This document shows positions 47,385-58,212 of a DNA stretch of 64,000 nt, piece after piece. Source of the DNA: Apodemia mormo (Eukaryota > Arthropoda > Insecta > Lepidoptera > Riodinidae). The notes beneath the pieces were generated by a model that saw only the letters and a list, made by a program, of their open reading frames with translations, was not told the DNA's origin and did not search any database. The stretch lies in contig JAUPFN010000001.1 in NCBI GenBank assembly GCA_036924255.1, positions 18,589,647-18,653,646 on the forward strand, in the 5' to 3' direction. Made by a program: the position numbers and the translations under genes. Each line of letters starts with the position of its first letter. Position 1 is the stretch's first letter.

Positions 47385-47421
47385 CATAGAAGTTAATAGT
47401 ACGTTACTATTAACTTCTATG
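47385..47421. repeat. Perfect 16-bp inverted repeat, 5-nt spacer
   Basis: 'catagaagttaatagt' at 47385-47400 and the complement at 47406-47421. Confidence 0.8.
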
Positions 47422-47424
47422 GAG

Positions 47425-47905
47425 ACTCCATAGGCGATGGGTATCTTTTCCGCTAGGAAAACCATTTGCTTTTTTCTATTCTATTGATTGACTTAACTTG
47501 TTACAATTATAGTGACTACTACGCGATAGAGTTATGGAATATCTCGCTCGTCTTTAGCAACACCACTTTGCTTTTTTCCCCCGCAATAGCGTTATCGCAT
47601 GTCGTTGTCGTGTTCTCGTTTAAAGGATAATGTGGTCGATAAACATATGCAAGTAGCATTTGGTCTATAATTTAAATGCATTTATTTATACCTACGCCTT
47701 TGGGAATATAACGTGAAGGTAAATTTTATTTTAATAAAACTAGTCGAATAATTGGAGTGATGGTAACGAGAGATTTTGGGGACTGACGTCATTATGGCAG
47801 GAATAAATAAGGTTGTAGTTCCAAAATCCAGAAAATGACGATACAGAACTATCACATGGTGACATGTTTGTTCTGTCGTTGGCCTTTTATTAATCGCTTA
47901 ACAGA
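47425..47905. mobile_element. Family A fragments (three)
   Basis: 47425-47480 ('ataggcgatgggtatctttt') and 47515-47670 ('actactacgcgatagagtta' to 'gtcgataaacatatgcaagt') are plus-oriented. 47750-47905 is minus-oriented and highly decayed. A further plus fragment is at about 46905-47010. Confidence 0.5.
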
Positions 47906-47924
47906 AATTCATGCATACCAATAC

Positions 47925-48240
47925 GAGGAATGTTTATTTATTTAATTTACATTTGCAATACATAATATTTTTTCTTTCTTTACGTGCATAAGACGACTTA
48001 CTTAGTATTATGTACCTTGTCAGGCGCAGCAACTTGAATGACAATGGGGTAATCACTCTTATTAGAATGATCTGTCTTCTAAATATTCTTTGACAGAGTT
48101 ATAGAAATTTTCATTTTAAAGTTTATTTAAGTACATTATTTTTGAATTTATTATAGTTGAGTTCACTTTTTAGATTTTCTAATAATTTATTATATATTTT
48201 TACAGACATGGGATAGGGCCCGGATCTAAATAATTTTTTG
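47925..48240 (-). mobile_element. Jockey/CR1-like LINE 3' end fragment
   Basis: The minus strand (48239 downward) reads 'RSGPYPMSVKIYNKLLENLK' then 'SELNYNKFKNNVLK', and after a frameshift 'FYNSVKEYLEDRSF' with a stop. This is the typical C-terminus of jockey/CR1-like polyproteins. It ends in an AAATAAATAAA-type tail at about 47935-47945. It lies only 120 bp upstream of the NRF-6-like exon acceptor, inside the upstream intron. Confidence 0.7.
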
Positions 48241-48359
48241 AACGTGATTAAAAGCTACGAGGTATTTGTCCTAATTTTATGTGTGTGCGATTATATGCTA
48301 TCAATAATCGCATTTTTAATTATTTGTTTTATGTATACTTACACTTTGTTTTGTTTCAG

Positions 48360-48541
48360 TGTACGATGCATCCGGACGATACAGCCCCAACTTATTATTC
48401 GGAAACGACTTTTGGTTGGGGTCGCTGAATGCCTGTCACGACTTACAACTGAAGAAGTACTATGCTAATACACCACCATTTCCAACCACCTTCCTCGTGG
48501 CGAAAGTTAATTTGACAGTGGATGGAGATCATACTAATCAG
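48360..48541 (+). CDS. NRF-6-like acyltransferase, internal exon (N-terminal NRF domain, first part)
   Basis: This internal exon of 182 nt encodes about 60 residues reading YDASGRYSPNLLFGNDFWLG, then a single cysteine in SLNACHDL, then FPTTFLVAKVNLTVDG. The DASG-x-P-x-LL-GN-x-WLGS-x-x-C pattern is the signature of the N-terminal domain of nose-resistant-to-fluoxetine-6-type proteins. These are multi-pass membrane proteins with a C-terminal acyltransferase-3 region; this domain lies before the membrane segments, on the lumenal or extracellular side. The acceptor is a good pyrimidine-rich tract ending TTTCAG at 48354-48359, and the donor is CAG|GTAAAA at 48541/48542. The exon enters in phase 1 (only the first base of a Val codon comes from upstream) and leaves in phase 0. 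The preceding exon was not found. The gene's substrate is unknown. Confidence 0.85.
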
Positions 48542-48595
48542 GTAAAATTGTATTGCCAACTGTAACGACTATCGCTTCTTTTTTAATTAGGTAAA

Positions 48596-48833
48596 ATCGC
48601 CTCTGTGGTGTTGACCACATGAGGTCCCGAGTTCAATCCCTGGGTCGGGCATATTAAAAAATGGTGTTTTTTCAGTTTTCTGAGAAACAAAAAGTTGTCC
48701 GGAATTGGAAAGTGCCCGGTTGACGATAGGCTTGCCACCTATCACTTTTGGGGTACCAAGTATCTTAATTTAATTGTGGGTGCACTTGTTATACCTCTGT
48801 CTACCTATTCGGGGATATGGGCGAGAAGTTACT
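48596..48833 (+). mobile_element. SINE B, full length
   Basis: 'cgcctctgtggtgttgacca', B box 'gagttcaatccc', body 'gcccggttgacgataggctt', tail 'cggggatatgggcgagaagt'. It lies 54 bp after the donor of the NRF-6-like exon at 48360-48541, same strand as the gene. Confidence 0.8.
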
Positions 48834-49185
48834 AAAATTATTATATCAATTGTAATGATTATCGCTTCTGATTCGAACAGCGGTAATTATATTGCCAACT
48901 GTACTTACGGTTGATTCTTATTTAATCATGTAAAAGTATATAGTCAACTGTAACGACTATCATTTCTGATTTGCCTTTGCGGCCTCCCAATTTCTTTGGT
49001 TATTCATACTAGCCCAGGGTGGTATCTGGCTTGGACAGCCCTGCATTAGATGATTAGTTGTAATAAAACTTATTATGATTGATTGACATTTTTTTTCCGA
49101 AATTGATTAAGATTACGGGCTTGAGAAATATTGCTAAGCATTTTATAATCGTTTAATTTATAGTTTTTAAAAAGTTTTATACATT

Positions 49186-49524
49186 TTTTTATATCATGAG
49201 CAAAGATTTCCCCTGATGGAAAGAATCAACCATCGCCTATTGTCACCAAAGATGTTAATGGTGCGTTGCTATATTGCGGCGAGGTCTAATGCCATATGCA
49301 TAAGTAAAACTGTTACCTTACCTTACCGACAGTGACAAGCACTGACGCTATTGCGGTAGGAATACGTAAGACAGTGGTACCAGACCCGGGCGAGACAATG
49401 CAGAACTCTACCATCTAGTATTCACGGTGGTAGTGACTCGCATGACCAATCGGTCGTCTTTTACGACCTGCCTCACAGAATAGCAGTTGGCCTATTCTTC
49501 AAAGGAGTCCGGACCAACACGGGG
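49186..49524 (-). mobile_element. Family A copy, near full length
   Basis: It runs from 'ttttttatatcatgagcaaa' to 'caaaggagtccggaccaaca'. It lies in the NRF-6-like intron, opposite to the gene. Confidence 0.8.
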
Positions 49525-49679
49525 AAAATTAAATAGATTTCAGTATACATGTACGAGTATGCATTACCGTCGTAGACTAACATCCATATCACACTTACTT
49601 TGGATTTAGATCAATTTATGTAACTTGTCCACTGATATTATTATTATACCATATAAATATCATAAAAATTACTTAATTC

Positions 49680-49935
49680 TATTATTATAAATGCGAAAGC
49701 TTGAATGTCTGGATGTATGGATGGATGGATGAATGTTTGCTACTCAATCATGCCAAAACTACTAAACGGATTTAGATGAAATTTGGCACAAAGGTAGATA
49801 ATGACCTGGTATTCCAGACTATATACATTCTAGGCACATGCATATGGGCTACTTTTTATCCCGTAAAAATGAGTTGTTCCCGCGGGATTCACCAAAGCTT
49901 TGTAATACACCGGGCTGCACGCTGCAGCTAGTATT
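49680..49935 (+). mobile_element. Helitron-like element E4
   Basis: 'attataaatgcgaaagcttg' to 'gcacgctgcagctagtatta', with an extra stretch of about 25 bp near 49820-49845 that other copies lack. Confidence 0.7.
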
Positions 49936-50732
49936 ATAAAAAAATACAAAATTATTACAACACTATTAAACAATTACAAAAAGCGAAAGATTGTATTTTC
50001 TTCTTGATATCAGACATTGCTACAATATAACACCTGATTCTAATAAAATATTAACAAAGAAACGTGATAGTCTCGACGAGAAACGTAATCAAAAGAACGA
50101 AAGACAATGAGCATGACATAAATTATATTATACTTAGCTGTCACATGTGGTTGTATGAAAGTGACAAAGTAGTAGGAGTTAGGAATAGTTGGGACTTATA
50201 AAAGATAGATTAACGATGATTTATGTGGAAATATGCTCGAAGCGGTGAGTACTCACGCCGACGATTGTTAAGAACAAATGGATGAATTATATTTAGGTAC
50301 TTTTATGGGTATTTTTTCTATGTACAGCTAGAGCAGCTAGATATCTATAACCACTATTATTGGTTACGACGATTAAATAGATACGCCTTTCAAGACAATT
50401 TCGTAGTTTGTCAGTGTAGCTTGCATTTACTTACAAAACCACAGAGTAATACTACTTAAGATTTTTCACTTCAATTGTAATTTTTAAACCTTGTCATCAC
50501 ATTCGATAGGATAAAACCGTACAACATCGTTTATTTCTATTTTTTATACCTACAAATGTATGTCATTTTTGACAGTAATAGGAGCATTTGCTCACATACG
50601 CGGCGCTACGTTTTTTTCTCAATGGCATGTCTATTAGTATTGATGTGGTATATGTCTATAACTAATAATATGAACAGCTGGTATACATAATATGTACCTA
50701 AAAGTTAGCTAGATATTTTGTTATAACTATTA
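49936..50732. other. No recognised feature
   Basis: Intronic sequence before the 130-bp array; nothing coding seen. Confidence 0.45.
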
Positions 50733-51405
50733 AGTAGTTATGTTTCAAGCAATAATCGTATTTTAGTCAAAGGCTTCTATGTTTTAACGTACTAGACAAG
50801 GCATGTGCCACGTCACTTGTGTTCTACTAAACTATAGTGGTATACTTTAGTGACTAAGTATAGTTCATGGACCAGACTTAGACTTAGACTTTGGTTGGAC
50901 GATTTATTATTATTTCAGAGCTGCAGCGAGTGTTAATGAAATGGAACAAGACGACTTCTACGTAACGTAGCTTTTCTACTCTAATGAAGTAGTTATGTTT
51001 CAAGCATTAATCGTATTTTAGTCAAAAACTTCTATGTTTTAACGAACTAGACAAGGCATGTGTTAATGAAATGGAACAAGACGACTTCTACGTAACGTAG
51101 CTTTTCTACTCTAATGAAGTAGTTATGTTTCAAGCAATAACCGTATTTTAGTCAAAAACTTCTATGTTTTAACGAACTAGACAAGGTATGTGTTAATGAA
51201 ATGGAACAAGACGACTTCTACGTAACGTAGCTTCTCTACTCTAATGAAGTAGTTATGTTTCAAGCAATAATCGTATTTTAGTCAAAAACTTCTATGTTTT
51301 AACGAACTAGACAAGGCATGTATTAATGAAATGGAACAAGACGACTTCTACGTAACGTAGCTTCTCTACTCTAATGAAGTAGTTTTATTTCAAGCAATAA
51401 TCGAA
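50733..51405. repeat. Satellite-like array, 130-bp unit, about 4 copies plus a partial
   Basis: 'gttaatgaaatggaacaaga' recurs at 50932, 51062, 51192 and (as attaatg) 51322, an exact 130-bp period. Units are nearly identical. Each contains 'ctacgtaacgtag', an inverted repeat of 6 bp around one base. A partial, older unit is at 50733-50805, separated by about 120 bp of other sequence. It lies in the NRF-6-like intron. Confidence 0.9.
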
Positions 51406-51727
51406 TAATACGTAGTTGGATCACTGTTTATATATATTATAGTTCACTGTTGTGTTGTGTGTTTATATATCACTGTTTATATATTATAGTTCACTGGATA
51501 TATTTTTAATTAGACAGTAATATTTGTACTAAATATCGTATAATATGTAGCAGTTGATTCTTTAAAAAGAGGTGCAACGTTTTTACTTCACTATTAATAT
51601 TAGGTAGATAATTATGTTCCTGCCCTTCCCCGCAAGGTAAATTTTAAATGTGCCAAATTTCAAACTTCTCCGTTCGTGTAATTATAATAAAAAGAACAAT
51701 TGACAAGTAATTTATACATATAATATA

Positions 51728-51729
<2 letters not shown>

Positions 51730-51801
<72 letters not shown>
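51730..51801. repeat. (TA)n microsatellite, about 72 bp
   Basis: An uninterrupted TA run between a family J fragment and a SINE B tail, in the NRF-6-like intron. Confidence 0.95.
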
Positions 51802-51805
<4 letters not shown>

Positions 51806-51812
51806 GATTAAC

Positions 51813-51925
51813 TGAGTATCTTCACGCCCGTATCTCCGAAGAAGAAGAAGGCAGAAGTACAACCAGTGCACTCACGATAAGCCAGAGATACTTGGTCCCA
51901 CAATTGGTGTCAAGCCTCTTATAAA
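51813..51925 (-). mobile_element. SINE B, 3' part only
   Basis: 'gagtatcttcacgcccgtat' to 'acttggtcccacaattggtg'. It abuts a (TA)n run at 51730-51801. Confidence 0.65.
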
Positions 51926-52310
51926 TATAGAGCCTTTGCCTTTAGTCGAGTGACGCAATTTAACGAAACCGTTGTTCGCTATAATTAGGGGTCAAGAGTA
52001 ATTTGACTCCGCCTTATATTTATGTAATAAAACCTGTTCGGAATGAGCGTTGATTATGTGTTCGTATCACCATGGATATGGCATAACAGCTTCCGCCAAG
52101 ATTGTGTAATACAATGCGTATACGCTCCTTTGATTTTTGAGGCCGACTATCTAAATTTATTAATGTTACAGGTCAATCGTCTGGCGTGTTTCTGTGTCAA
52201 TAAAAAATTAACGAAACATTTTCTCTCTGATTAGTAGACGCGCTATGGTGTAATAAAGAAACGTTTTAATAGAAGAAGGTATATAGCAAGTGTGAAAATA
52301 TAATTATTAC
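51926..52310. other. Unrecognised intronic stretch
   Basis: A 63-codon plus frame (52043-52234, 'FVSPWIWHNSFRQDCVIQCV') is present but has no match I know and no fit to the NRF-6 domain. Confidence 0.3.
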
Positions 52311-52500
52311 TAGCTGAGTCCGCGACTTCGTCCGCGTGGAAAAATTTCGAAATAAGATATCTGCCAGTGAAATCCCCGTCAGAATCGGTTCTGCCGTTCC
52401 AGATATTAGCCGAAAGAAACAGACAAGCAAAAATTGTAAAAAAAATATTTTGGTATATATACCGTGTATTTGGTATATATACAGACACTTAAATTTTATT
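52311..52500 (+). mobile_element. Helitron-like E2-type fragment
   Basis: 'ctagctgagtccgcgacttc' then 'gtccgcgtggaaaaat' is the 5' end. The body 'tctgccagtgaaatccccgt' differs from E2, so this is a related subfamily. Confidence 0.6.
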
Positions 52501-52639
52501 TATTTGTAAATACATATATTTAGATTGCAAGTATGTACAAAAGACATTTTAATGTTTTTGAATAGATGTATTGAATGTATGTTCTGTATGAATGAACCAT
52601 CAGCAGTTCGTAAAAGCTTATGATTTTAGTTTATTTTTC

Positions 52640-52954
52640 TTTATATCATTAGATAGCAAACAAGCAGATTGCTCTCCTGAAGGAAAGAAATCCATCGCCT
52701 ATACACCAAAGATGTTAATGGTGCTTTTCTATCAGTGCGGCGGGATGCTAATGCCAAATACCGGCTACCTTATTACAATCCGAACCGGAACACGACAATG
52801 ATTAGCATTGACGCTAAGGTAGTGGTACCATATATCTAAGTGAGGCGTTGCGGAACCTAGTATTCAGAATGATAGTAACACATATAGTCTTACGACCTGC
52901 CTGGCAGCACGATAAATGATCTATTATTCAAAGGGGGCACGGGCCAATACGGGG
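52640..52954 (-). mobile_element. Family A copy with small internal deletions
   Basis: It runs from 'ttatatcattagatagcaaa' to 'ggcacgggccaatacgggg'. It lacks the part around 'gcaagaataggtaaggcg' and is in the intron of the NRF-6-like gene. Confidence 0.75.
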
Positions 52955-53045
52955 TAAAAAAATTACTATATAGATATTGCATTGTTGCAAAAATTTTGAA
53001 CTTTTTCCTAACACGAGATCAATGCAATATAAAAAAATATACGAT

Positions 53046-53290
53046 TGTCGCCTCTGTGGTCTATTGGTCCGGTGCCGGAGTTGACCACATGTGGTCTCGG
53101 GTTCGATTCCGTGGTCGGGCTTGTTTTTCAGTTTTCTGATAAAAACAACGTTACCCGGGTTTGGAAAATGTCCGTTTGGCGATAGGCTTGCCACTTATCA
53201 CATTGTTGGACTGAGTATCTTCGGCTAATCGTGGGTGCACTTATTGTACCTCTGCCTAACTCTTCGGGGATACCGGCGTAAAGATACTTT
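53046..53290 (+). mobile_element. SINE B, full length
   Basis: The head 'cgcctctgtggtctattggt', the B box 'gggttcgattcc' (53099-53110), and the tail 'cggggataccggcgtaaaga' are all present. This is the best preserved promoter among the B copies. Confidence 0.8.
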
Positions 53291-53335
53291 TTTTTAAATG
53301 TACGACTGGATTTAAACCAGCGATTTATACCGCAT

Positions 53336-53645
53336 ATACGACCTGCCTGGCAGAAAGGCAGTTGGCCTATTCTTCAAAGGAGCCCGGTACCAACACGGGG
53401 TAAAGTAAGGTAGTTCAGTTTACCAAATTCTCTTTCACTTGGTGATGAATTCTGCCGATTGTTGATATCTAAATACACATTACACAGATTTTTTATATTA
53501 TTAAATAGGAAATAATCCGATAGCTATTCTGATGGAAAAAGAAACCATCGCCTATAGACGCCAAAGAGTTAATGTTGCGTTGCTACCCGACTGGCAGGAT
53601 GACAATGCTACATAAGTTTACCGAATATCTAACCCTTCAAACCAA
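53336..53645 (-). mobile_element. Two family A fragments
   Basis: 53336-53402 is a clean 5' end ('cagttggcctattcttcaaa', 'ggtaccaacacggggtaaa'). 53488-53645 is a 3' half. Both are in reverse orientation and separated by unrelated sequence. Confidence 0.7.
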
Positions 53646-53814
53646 CTATGCGAAAAATTTGCAAAATAATGCAAAGATTTTTTTGCCTTTAATTCTTATG
53701 TATGCCAGATTACATGTATTGTAATAAAAAAGGTCTTCTAATATTTGATGTGCAAGGGAAAACATATTGAGATTTTAAAAACACTTCAAACTTCAAATTG
53801 AAATGACAAGTCAT

Positions 53815-53990
53815 CTATATATATAAAAATCAATTGCTGTTCGTTAGGCTAAAAAAAAACTCGAGAACGGCTGAATCAATTTGGCTAATTTTGGTTTTGA
53901 GTCCAGGGAAGGTTTAAAAGGTGAGAAAATATAAAAAAAATAAAAGTAGTTAAAAAAGCAGAACAACGTTTGCCGAATCAGCTAGTAACT
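53815..53990 (+). mobile_element. Repeat pair member (A/T start, 'cagctagt' end)
   Basis: 'tatataaaaatcaattgctg', 'tcgagaacggctgaatcaat' and 'agaacaacgtttgccgaatc' are matched in order at 59107-59300. It has the same 'ctatatatataaaaatc...cagctagt' plan as Helitron-like elements. Confidence 0.6.
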
Positions 53991-54814
53991 AATTTTTTTT
54001 TTGTATGATAAGATGCAGATGGTTCTCCAAATGAAAAAAAAAACGAAGATTGAAAGGAACAATAATACTATGTCAGCGTAATCTGCGAATCACTTGTACC
54101 GGCCAGCCCGATTCTAGTTTCGTGTATTTTAGTTTTAATGAGCGCGAAATCTGTTGACAAATCAACGATCATGTTATTTGGTTAATATTCTCATCTAGTT
54201 CATGCATATAACCATTACCATCTATAATTTGTACTATCTCGAGAATGGATAAAAGATGTTCGTTTTGTCATTTTTAGATGAGTAGATTCACGTTAAAGTT
54301 ATTTTATAGATTCAGGCGTTACTTTGCGGAAATCCATTGTTCAGACGAAGAAAACTAGTTATTTTGCACGTTAAAGTTACTCCTAGATACTAATAAAGAA
54401 ATAAATACCTCTTTAAAATATATTTTTCCTCTTATCTTATATTATCTTATCTTTCTTAATATAGAAAAATCTTTAAAAATATATTTTTACTTGGCTTCGG
54501 AATCATAGACTAAGTCAAACAAACTAACAATGTACCAGTACAACTACTACTAATATTCAGATGACACGTGTGTGTCTTCTGAATAGTAGTAGTGGATCAA
54601 TAATGTCCATTTTATCAGAATTCCTTAAGTAACTTTCCTTAAGCTTAAGCTGGATACTCGTAGTTAAAGTCAGAACTATCAGACTGTAGTGGCAGCGTAA
54701 TTAAAACTTCTAGGGAACTTACTGATTCTATGATCACTTTCTTAATTACATTCACAGTATCTTGCGACTAAACGCAAAAAAACTTATTTTTGACCTCACT
54801 TTTTCTAAATGAGA
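53991..54814. other. No recognised gene; imperfect inverted repeat
   Basis: An imperfect stem at 54547-54594 ('ctactactaatattcag' / 'ctgaatagtagtag') is the only structure seen. Confidence 0.4.
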
Positions 54815-56550
54815 TTTTTTTCTATTATAAGATAGCAAACAATCAGATGGGTCTCCTGGTGGAAAGAGTCAACCATCGCCTATAGACACCAAAGGTGTTA
54901 ATGGTGCGTTGTTATCTTGTCGCGAGGTCTAAAGCCACTTGCACAAGTTTACCGGCTACCTTACCCTCCAAACCAGAACACGACAGTGACAAGCACTGAC
55001 ACTATTGTGCCATGAATAGGTAAGGCGGTAGTACCTGACCCGGGCGAGACAATGCAGAACACTACCACCTAGTAGTCACGATAATAGTGAATCGTATAGC
55101 CAATCGGTCGCCTTTAACAACCTGCCTCGCAGAACAGCATTCGACCTATTTTTCAAAGAAGCTCGGGACCTACACGGGGAGACGGCAAACTAAAGCAGCT
55201 CTACTGAGAGAAAGAGACAACCATAGCAAATATGATAATGTTGCGTTGCCCTTACTTACTCTTCAAATCAGAACACGACAGCGATAAGTACTGATGCTAT
55301 TACAGCAATAATAAGTACGAGTAAGACGGTGGTACCTAGTCTAGGCGGGAGATTGCAACATTCTAACTATATAGTGGTCAAAAGGGTAGGGACGCGTTTG
55401 GATTATTTCTCGCCTTTTATGGACAGCCTGACAGGAAGGTAAGAAGGAAGGTAAGTAGGTCTTGTCAAGACCTACCTACCTTTCTTCCTACCAACACGGG
55501 GAAAAGTTAAAAAGTTACGTTCCAGCCATACTCCAACTGCATATTTAGCAAACCACAGAGGTCGACTGTAAAACTTATAACGTTGTTATTGTTTACAGGA
55601 ACAAAGTCGTAGAATTATCTAGAATGTTCTTTTTTATATCATTAGATAGCAAACAAACTGACTCCTGACTATGACTCCTGATGTAAAGAGAAACCATCAC
55701 CTAAAGACACCAAATATGTTACCAAATATGTTACCAAATATGTTAATGGCGTATTGCTATCCGAGGCGGGATTGAATTGCCACGTGCATAAGTGTACCGC
55801 CTACTTAACCCTCGAAACCTTATTCTCCATACCAGGATATGAGAGTGACAAACACAGGCACTATAGTAGAAAAAGGTAAATTTGCAGAACTCTACCTTTA
55901 GTTGGTAGTCACGATGTTTTATTTCTATATCACAGGACAGCAAACAAGCAGATGGCTCTCCTGATGGAAAGAGACAACCATCGCATATAGATACCAAAGA
56001 TGGTAATATCGCGTTGTCGTCCTTTTGGTGGGGTCTTGATGCCACATACACGAGTTTTCCCAATTTTAGGTAGCCACCTTACCCCCCAAACTGGAACACG
56101 ACAGTGTCAAGCACTAACACTTTTTGCGGCATGAATAGTTAAAGCAGTTATGGGTGTACCGAGGGGAAGGGAGGGGGGGGGGAGTAGGGCAGCTGCCACC
56201 TCTGAAATTTGTTTACCTCTACTATCTACTATCGTAGATAATAAGAAAACAAAAACGCCTTAAAATGTATGTTACGTTTGCCTCCTCTCCCCCCTCCCCG
56301 GCCCAGAACGTCGGTACGCCCATGAAAGCAGTGGTACTATACTTGGGCGAGACAATGTAGAACTAACTCTACCACCTAGTAGTGACTCGCATAGCTAATC
56401 GCTCGCCTTTTACGAACTGCCTGGCAAAACGGCAGATTGTCTATTCTTCATAGGGTGCCCGGACCACATATTAGCCTTCTCTCGTCTTTTACAAGATGCC
56501 CAGAATTAAGGCAGTTGGTCTATTTTTAAAAAAGTTGCCAAGATCAACAC
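54815..56550 (-). mobile_element. Family A array: about five copies head to tail
   Basis: Copies can be traced at 54815-55180 (near full), 55195-55505 (diverged), 55628-55910, 55918-56470 (interrupted by a hAT-like MITE at 56149-56324), and a 5' end remnant at about 56470-56550. All are in minus orientation. Repeated same-strand insertion or local duplication could build this. A local inverted repeat 'aagtaggtcttg / caagacctacct' is at 55451-55476. Confidence 0.75.
56149..56324. mobile_element. 176-bp hAT-like MITE with 8-bp target duplication, in family A
   Basis: The TIR 'atgggtgtaccga' (56150) and reversed 'atgggcgtaccga' (56323 leftward) are nearly identical. The 8-bp duplication AAAGCAGT lies at 56141-56148 and 56325-56332, in the middle of a family A copy. 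Length, TIR and 8-bp duplication fit hAT. The interior holds a G run at about 56167-56182 and a C/T tract at 56281-56300. Confidence 0.8.
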
Positions 56551-57009
56551 GGACATAGACGAAAAACTATTAAGCTTTATTTTATCCATTTATCTGCCCT
56601 TACTTTAGAGTTACAAAGAAACAGAATAAGTCTGAAATGTATTGATTTCGCATTCAATGCTTAAAGTTAGCATCTTCCGGCCCATCCTTTCTCGTTCAAA
56701 CAAAATTGACCTTATTTGTAAAACGTATGGGTGAAGGGTGCGATTGTATAACTGAGACTGGGGCTTCGAAGTTACGAATCTAGGAATATTGCTCCGAAAT
56801 TATGTGACAAAACAAATATGTTTAGTAGGTAAAATAGACCGTGGTCCCAGGAATAAACTATTTTTTCATTAATGCTAAAGTAATTTGATTTCGACGAGAC
56901 GCAAATCTTTTCTATTTTCGAAAAATCTCGAATCGGGTAATTAATAGTTAGGGCGCTTCGAACATTTTAATTCGGTAAAGGAAAAATATTTTATGAAAAA
57001 CAATAAATA

Positions 57010-57150
57010 TTTATTTGGTTTGGTATTCAAAACCCGGAAATACAAACATTTATGCTCATCGCACAAATGCTTGCCCCGTCGGGGATCGAACCCGAGCCCC
57101 GTTGCTTGCGTAGTCAGGGTCACTAACCACTCGACCAACGGGGCGGTCAA
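57010..57150 (-). mobile_element. SINE D, body truncated, in element G
   Basis: The reversed head 'ggggatcgaacccgagcccc' (57081-57100) and 'cactcgaccaacggggcggt' are excellent matches to A and B boxes. The body stops at 'attcaaaacccggaaataca'. It sits between two left-end pieces of element G. Confidence 0.75.
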
Positions 57151-57186
57151 GTATAGAACATAGACTATGGTCCCAGGAACAAACTT

Positions 57187-57346
57187 TTTTTAACTTCCCA
57201 CTACGTATGTAGATAAGGAAGTTACTGATTTTACCCCAATTTTCGAAAATCGAGTTTTCTTTCTAATCCTAGGAACCTTTTCCTAGGACTATTTTCACGA
57301 TGACGTCAGTATGTCTGTATGTATGTATGTGTGTGTGTATTTGTGT

Positions 57347-57403
<57 letters not shown>

Positions 57404-58212
57404 CATCTCATAACTTTTGAACGGCTAAACCGATCTAAACGCGGTTGACGGCATTCGATTGGATTCCACTCAACTTAGATTTCCTGAAAATTTGAACCGA
57501 TTCGGTCCGGGAGATTTTGAGAAATGTTGAAAAAACACCAAAACAAATTTTGGCGAAACAGTATTTTTTAATACAACTTCCAGATTTATGTACCGATGGA
57601 GTACAAAACTAATCAGCTCTATTCCTCACAAAACTACATCTAATACATAAATTGCATCGAAATCGGTTTATCCGTTTGTGAGTAATCGTTGACGAAAAAA
57701 CTACGTCAAATGCCGTTTCAAAACCGAATCTAATTCTCAAAACTTATAGCTTTTCAAATATTAAAATTACGTTGTTTTTAGCAAACTTACTTATTTTTTA
57801 TTAATAACTTTCAAGTTAATTCACCGATTGACTGAAAAATCTTATCAGCTTTTCTCCTTTAAAAACTACCCTAAATACCGTTATTTTAATCAAAATTTGT
57901 CAATTTGTTTGGGATTTATCAATAAAAAAAAGTAAAAATAAAATATTTTTTGACATTGCATCGAAATTTTGCAACCGATCGATTATTTGGCTAAAGTAAT
58001 ATTTTAGATCTCAAAAATTGAGATGAATGCCATCAACGTTTCCAAAATATACAGCTTTTCAAAAATTAATATACTGCCATTTTTAACAGAATAGATGTCT
58101 GAACTGAAAAATATATACTTATATTTTTTACTCTTTTGAGCTTAAAATACCTTAATTTAGTGGGAAGTTTCAGGGAAGGCCCGTAGGGTCAACCGTTTAC
58201 ACATTTTTTTAT
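57187..58212 (-). mobile_element. Family F element, inserted in element G
   Basis: It begins 'taacttcccactacgtatgt', carries a (GT)n run at 57316-57400, and ends 'gtcaaccgtttacacatttt'. Removing it joins 'ggaacaaacttttttt' (57171-57186) to 'attaataacaagctgaattt', which restores the sequence seen in inverted form at 58446-58500. This is the proof of nesting. Confidence 0.8.
57316..57400. repeat. (GT)n microsatellite in family F
   Basis: The run begins as ATGT repeats and becomes pure GT. At the same place the F copy at 28005 has (TACA)n. Confidence 0.95.

Noticed and set aside
48238..48468. 76-codon frame overlapping the NRF-6-like exon start
   Set aside because: It is in a different frame from the conserved exon and its 5' half lies over an antisense LINE fragment and the intron.
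50733..51405. CRISPR-like array
   Set aside because: The units are contiguous 130-bp tandem repeats without unique spacers, in a eukaryotic intron.
53046..53110. Genuine tRNA gene at the SINE B heads (likewise SINE C and D heads)
   Set aside because: Pol III boxes are present but the cloverleaf is incomplete and each is followed by a conserved SINE body.
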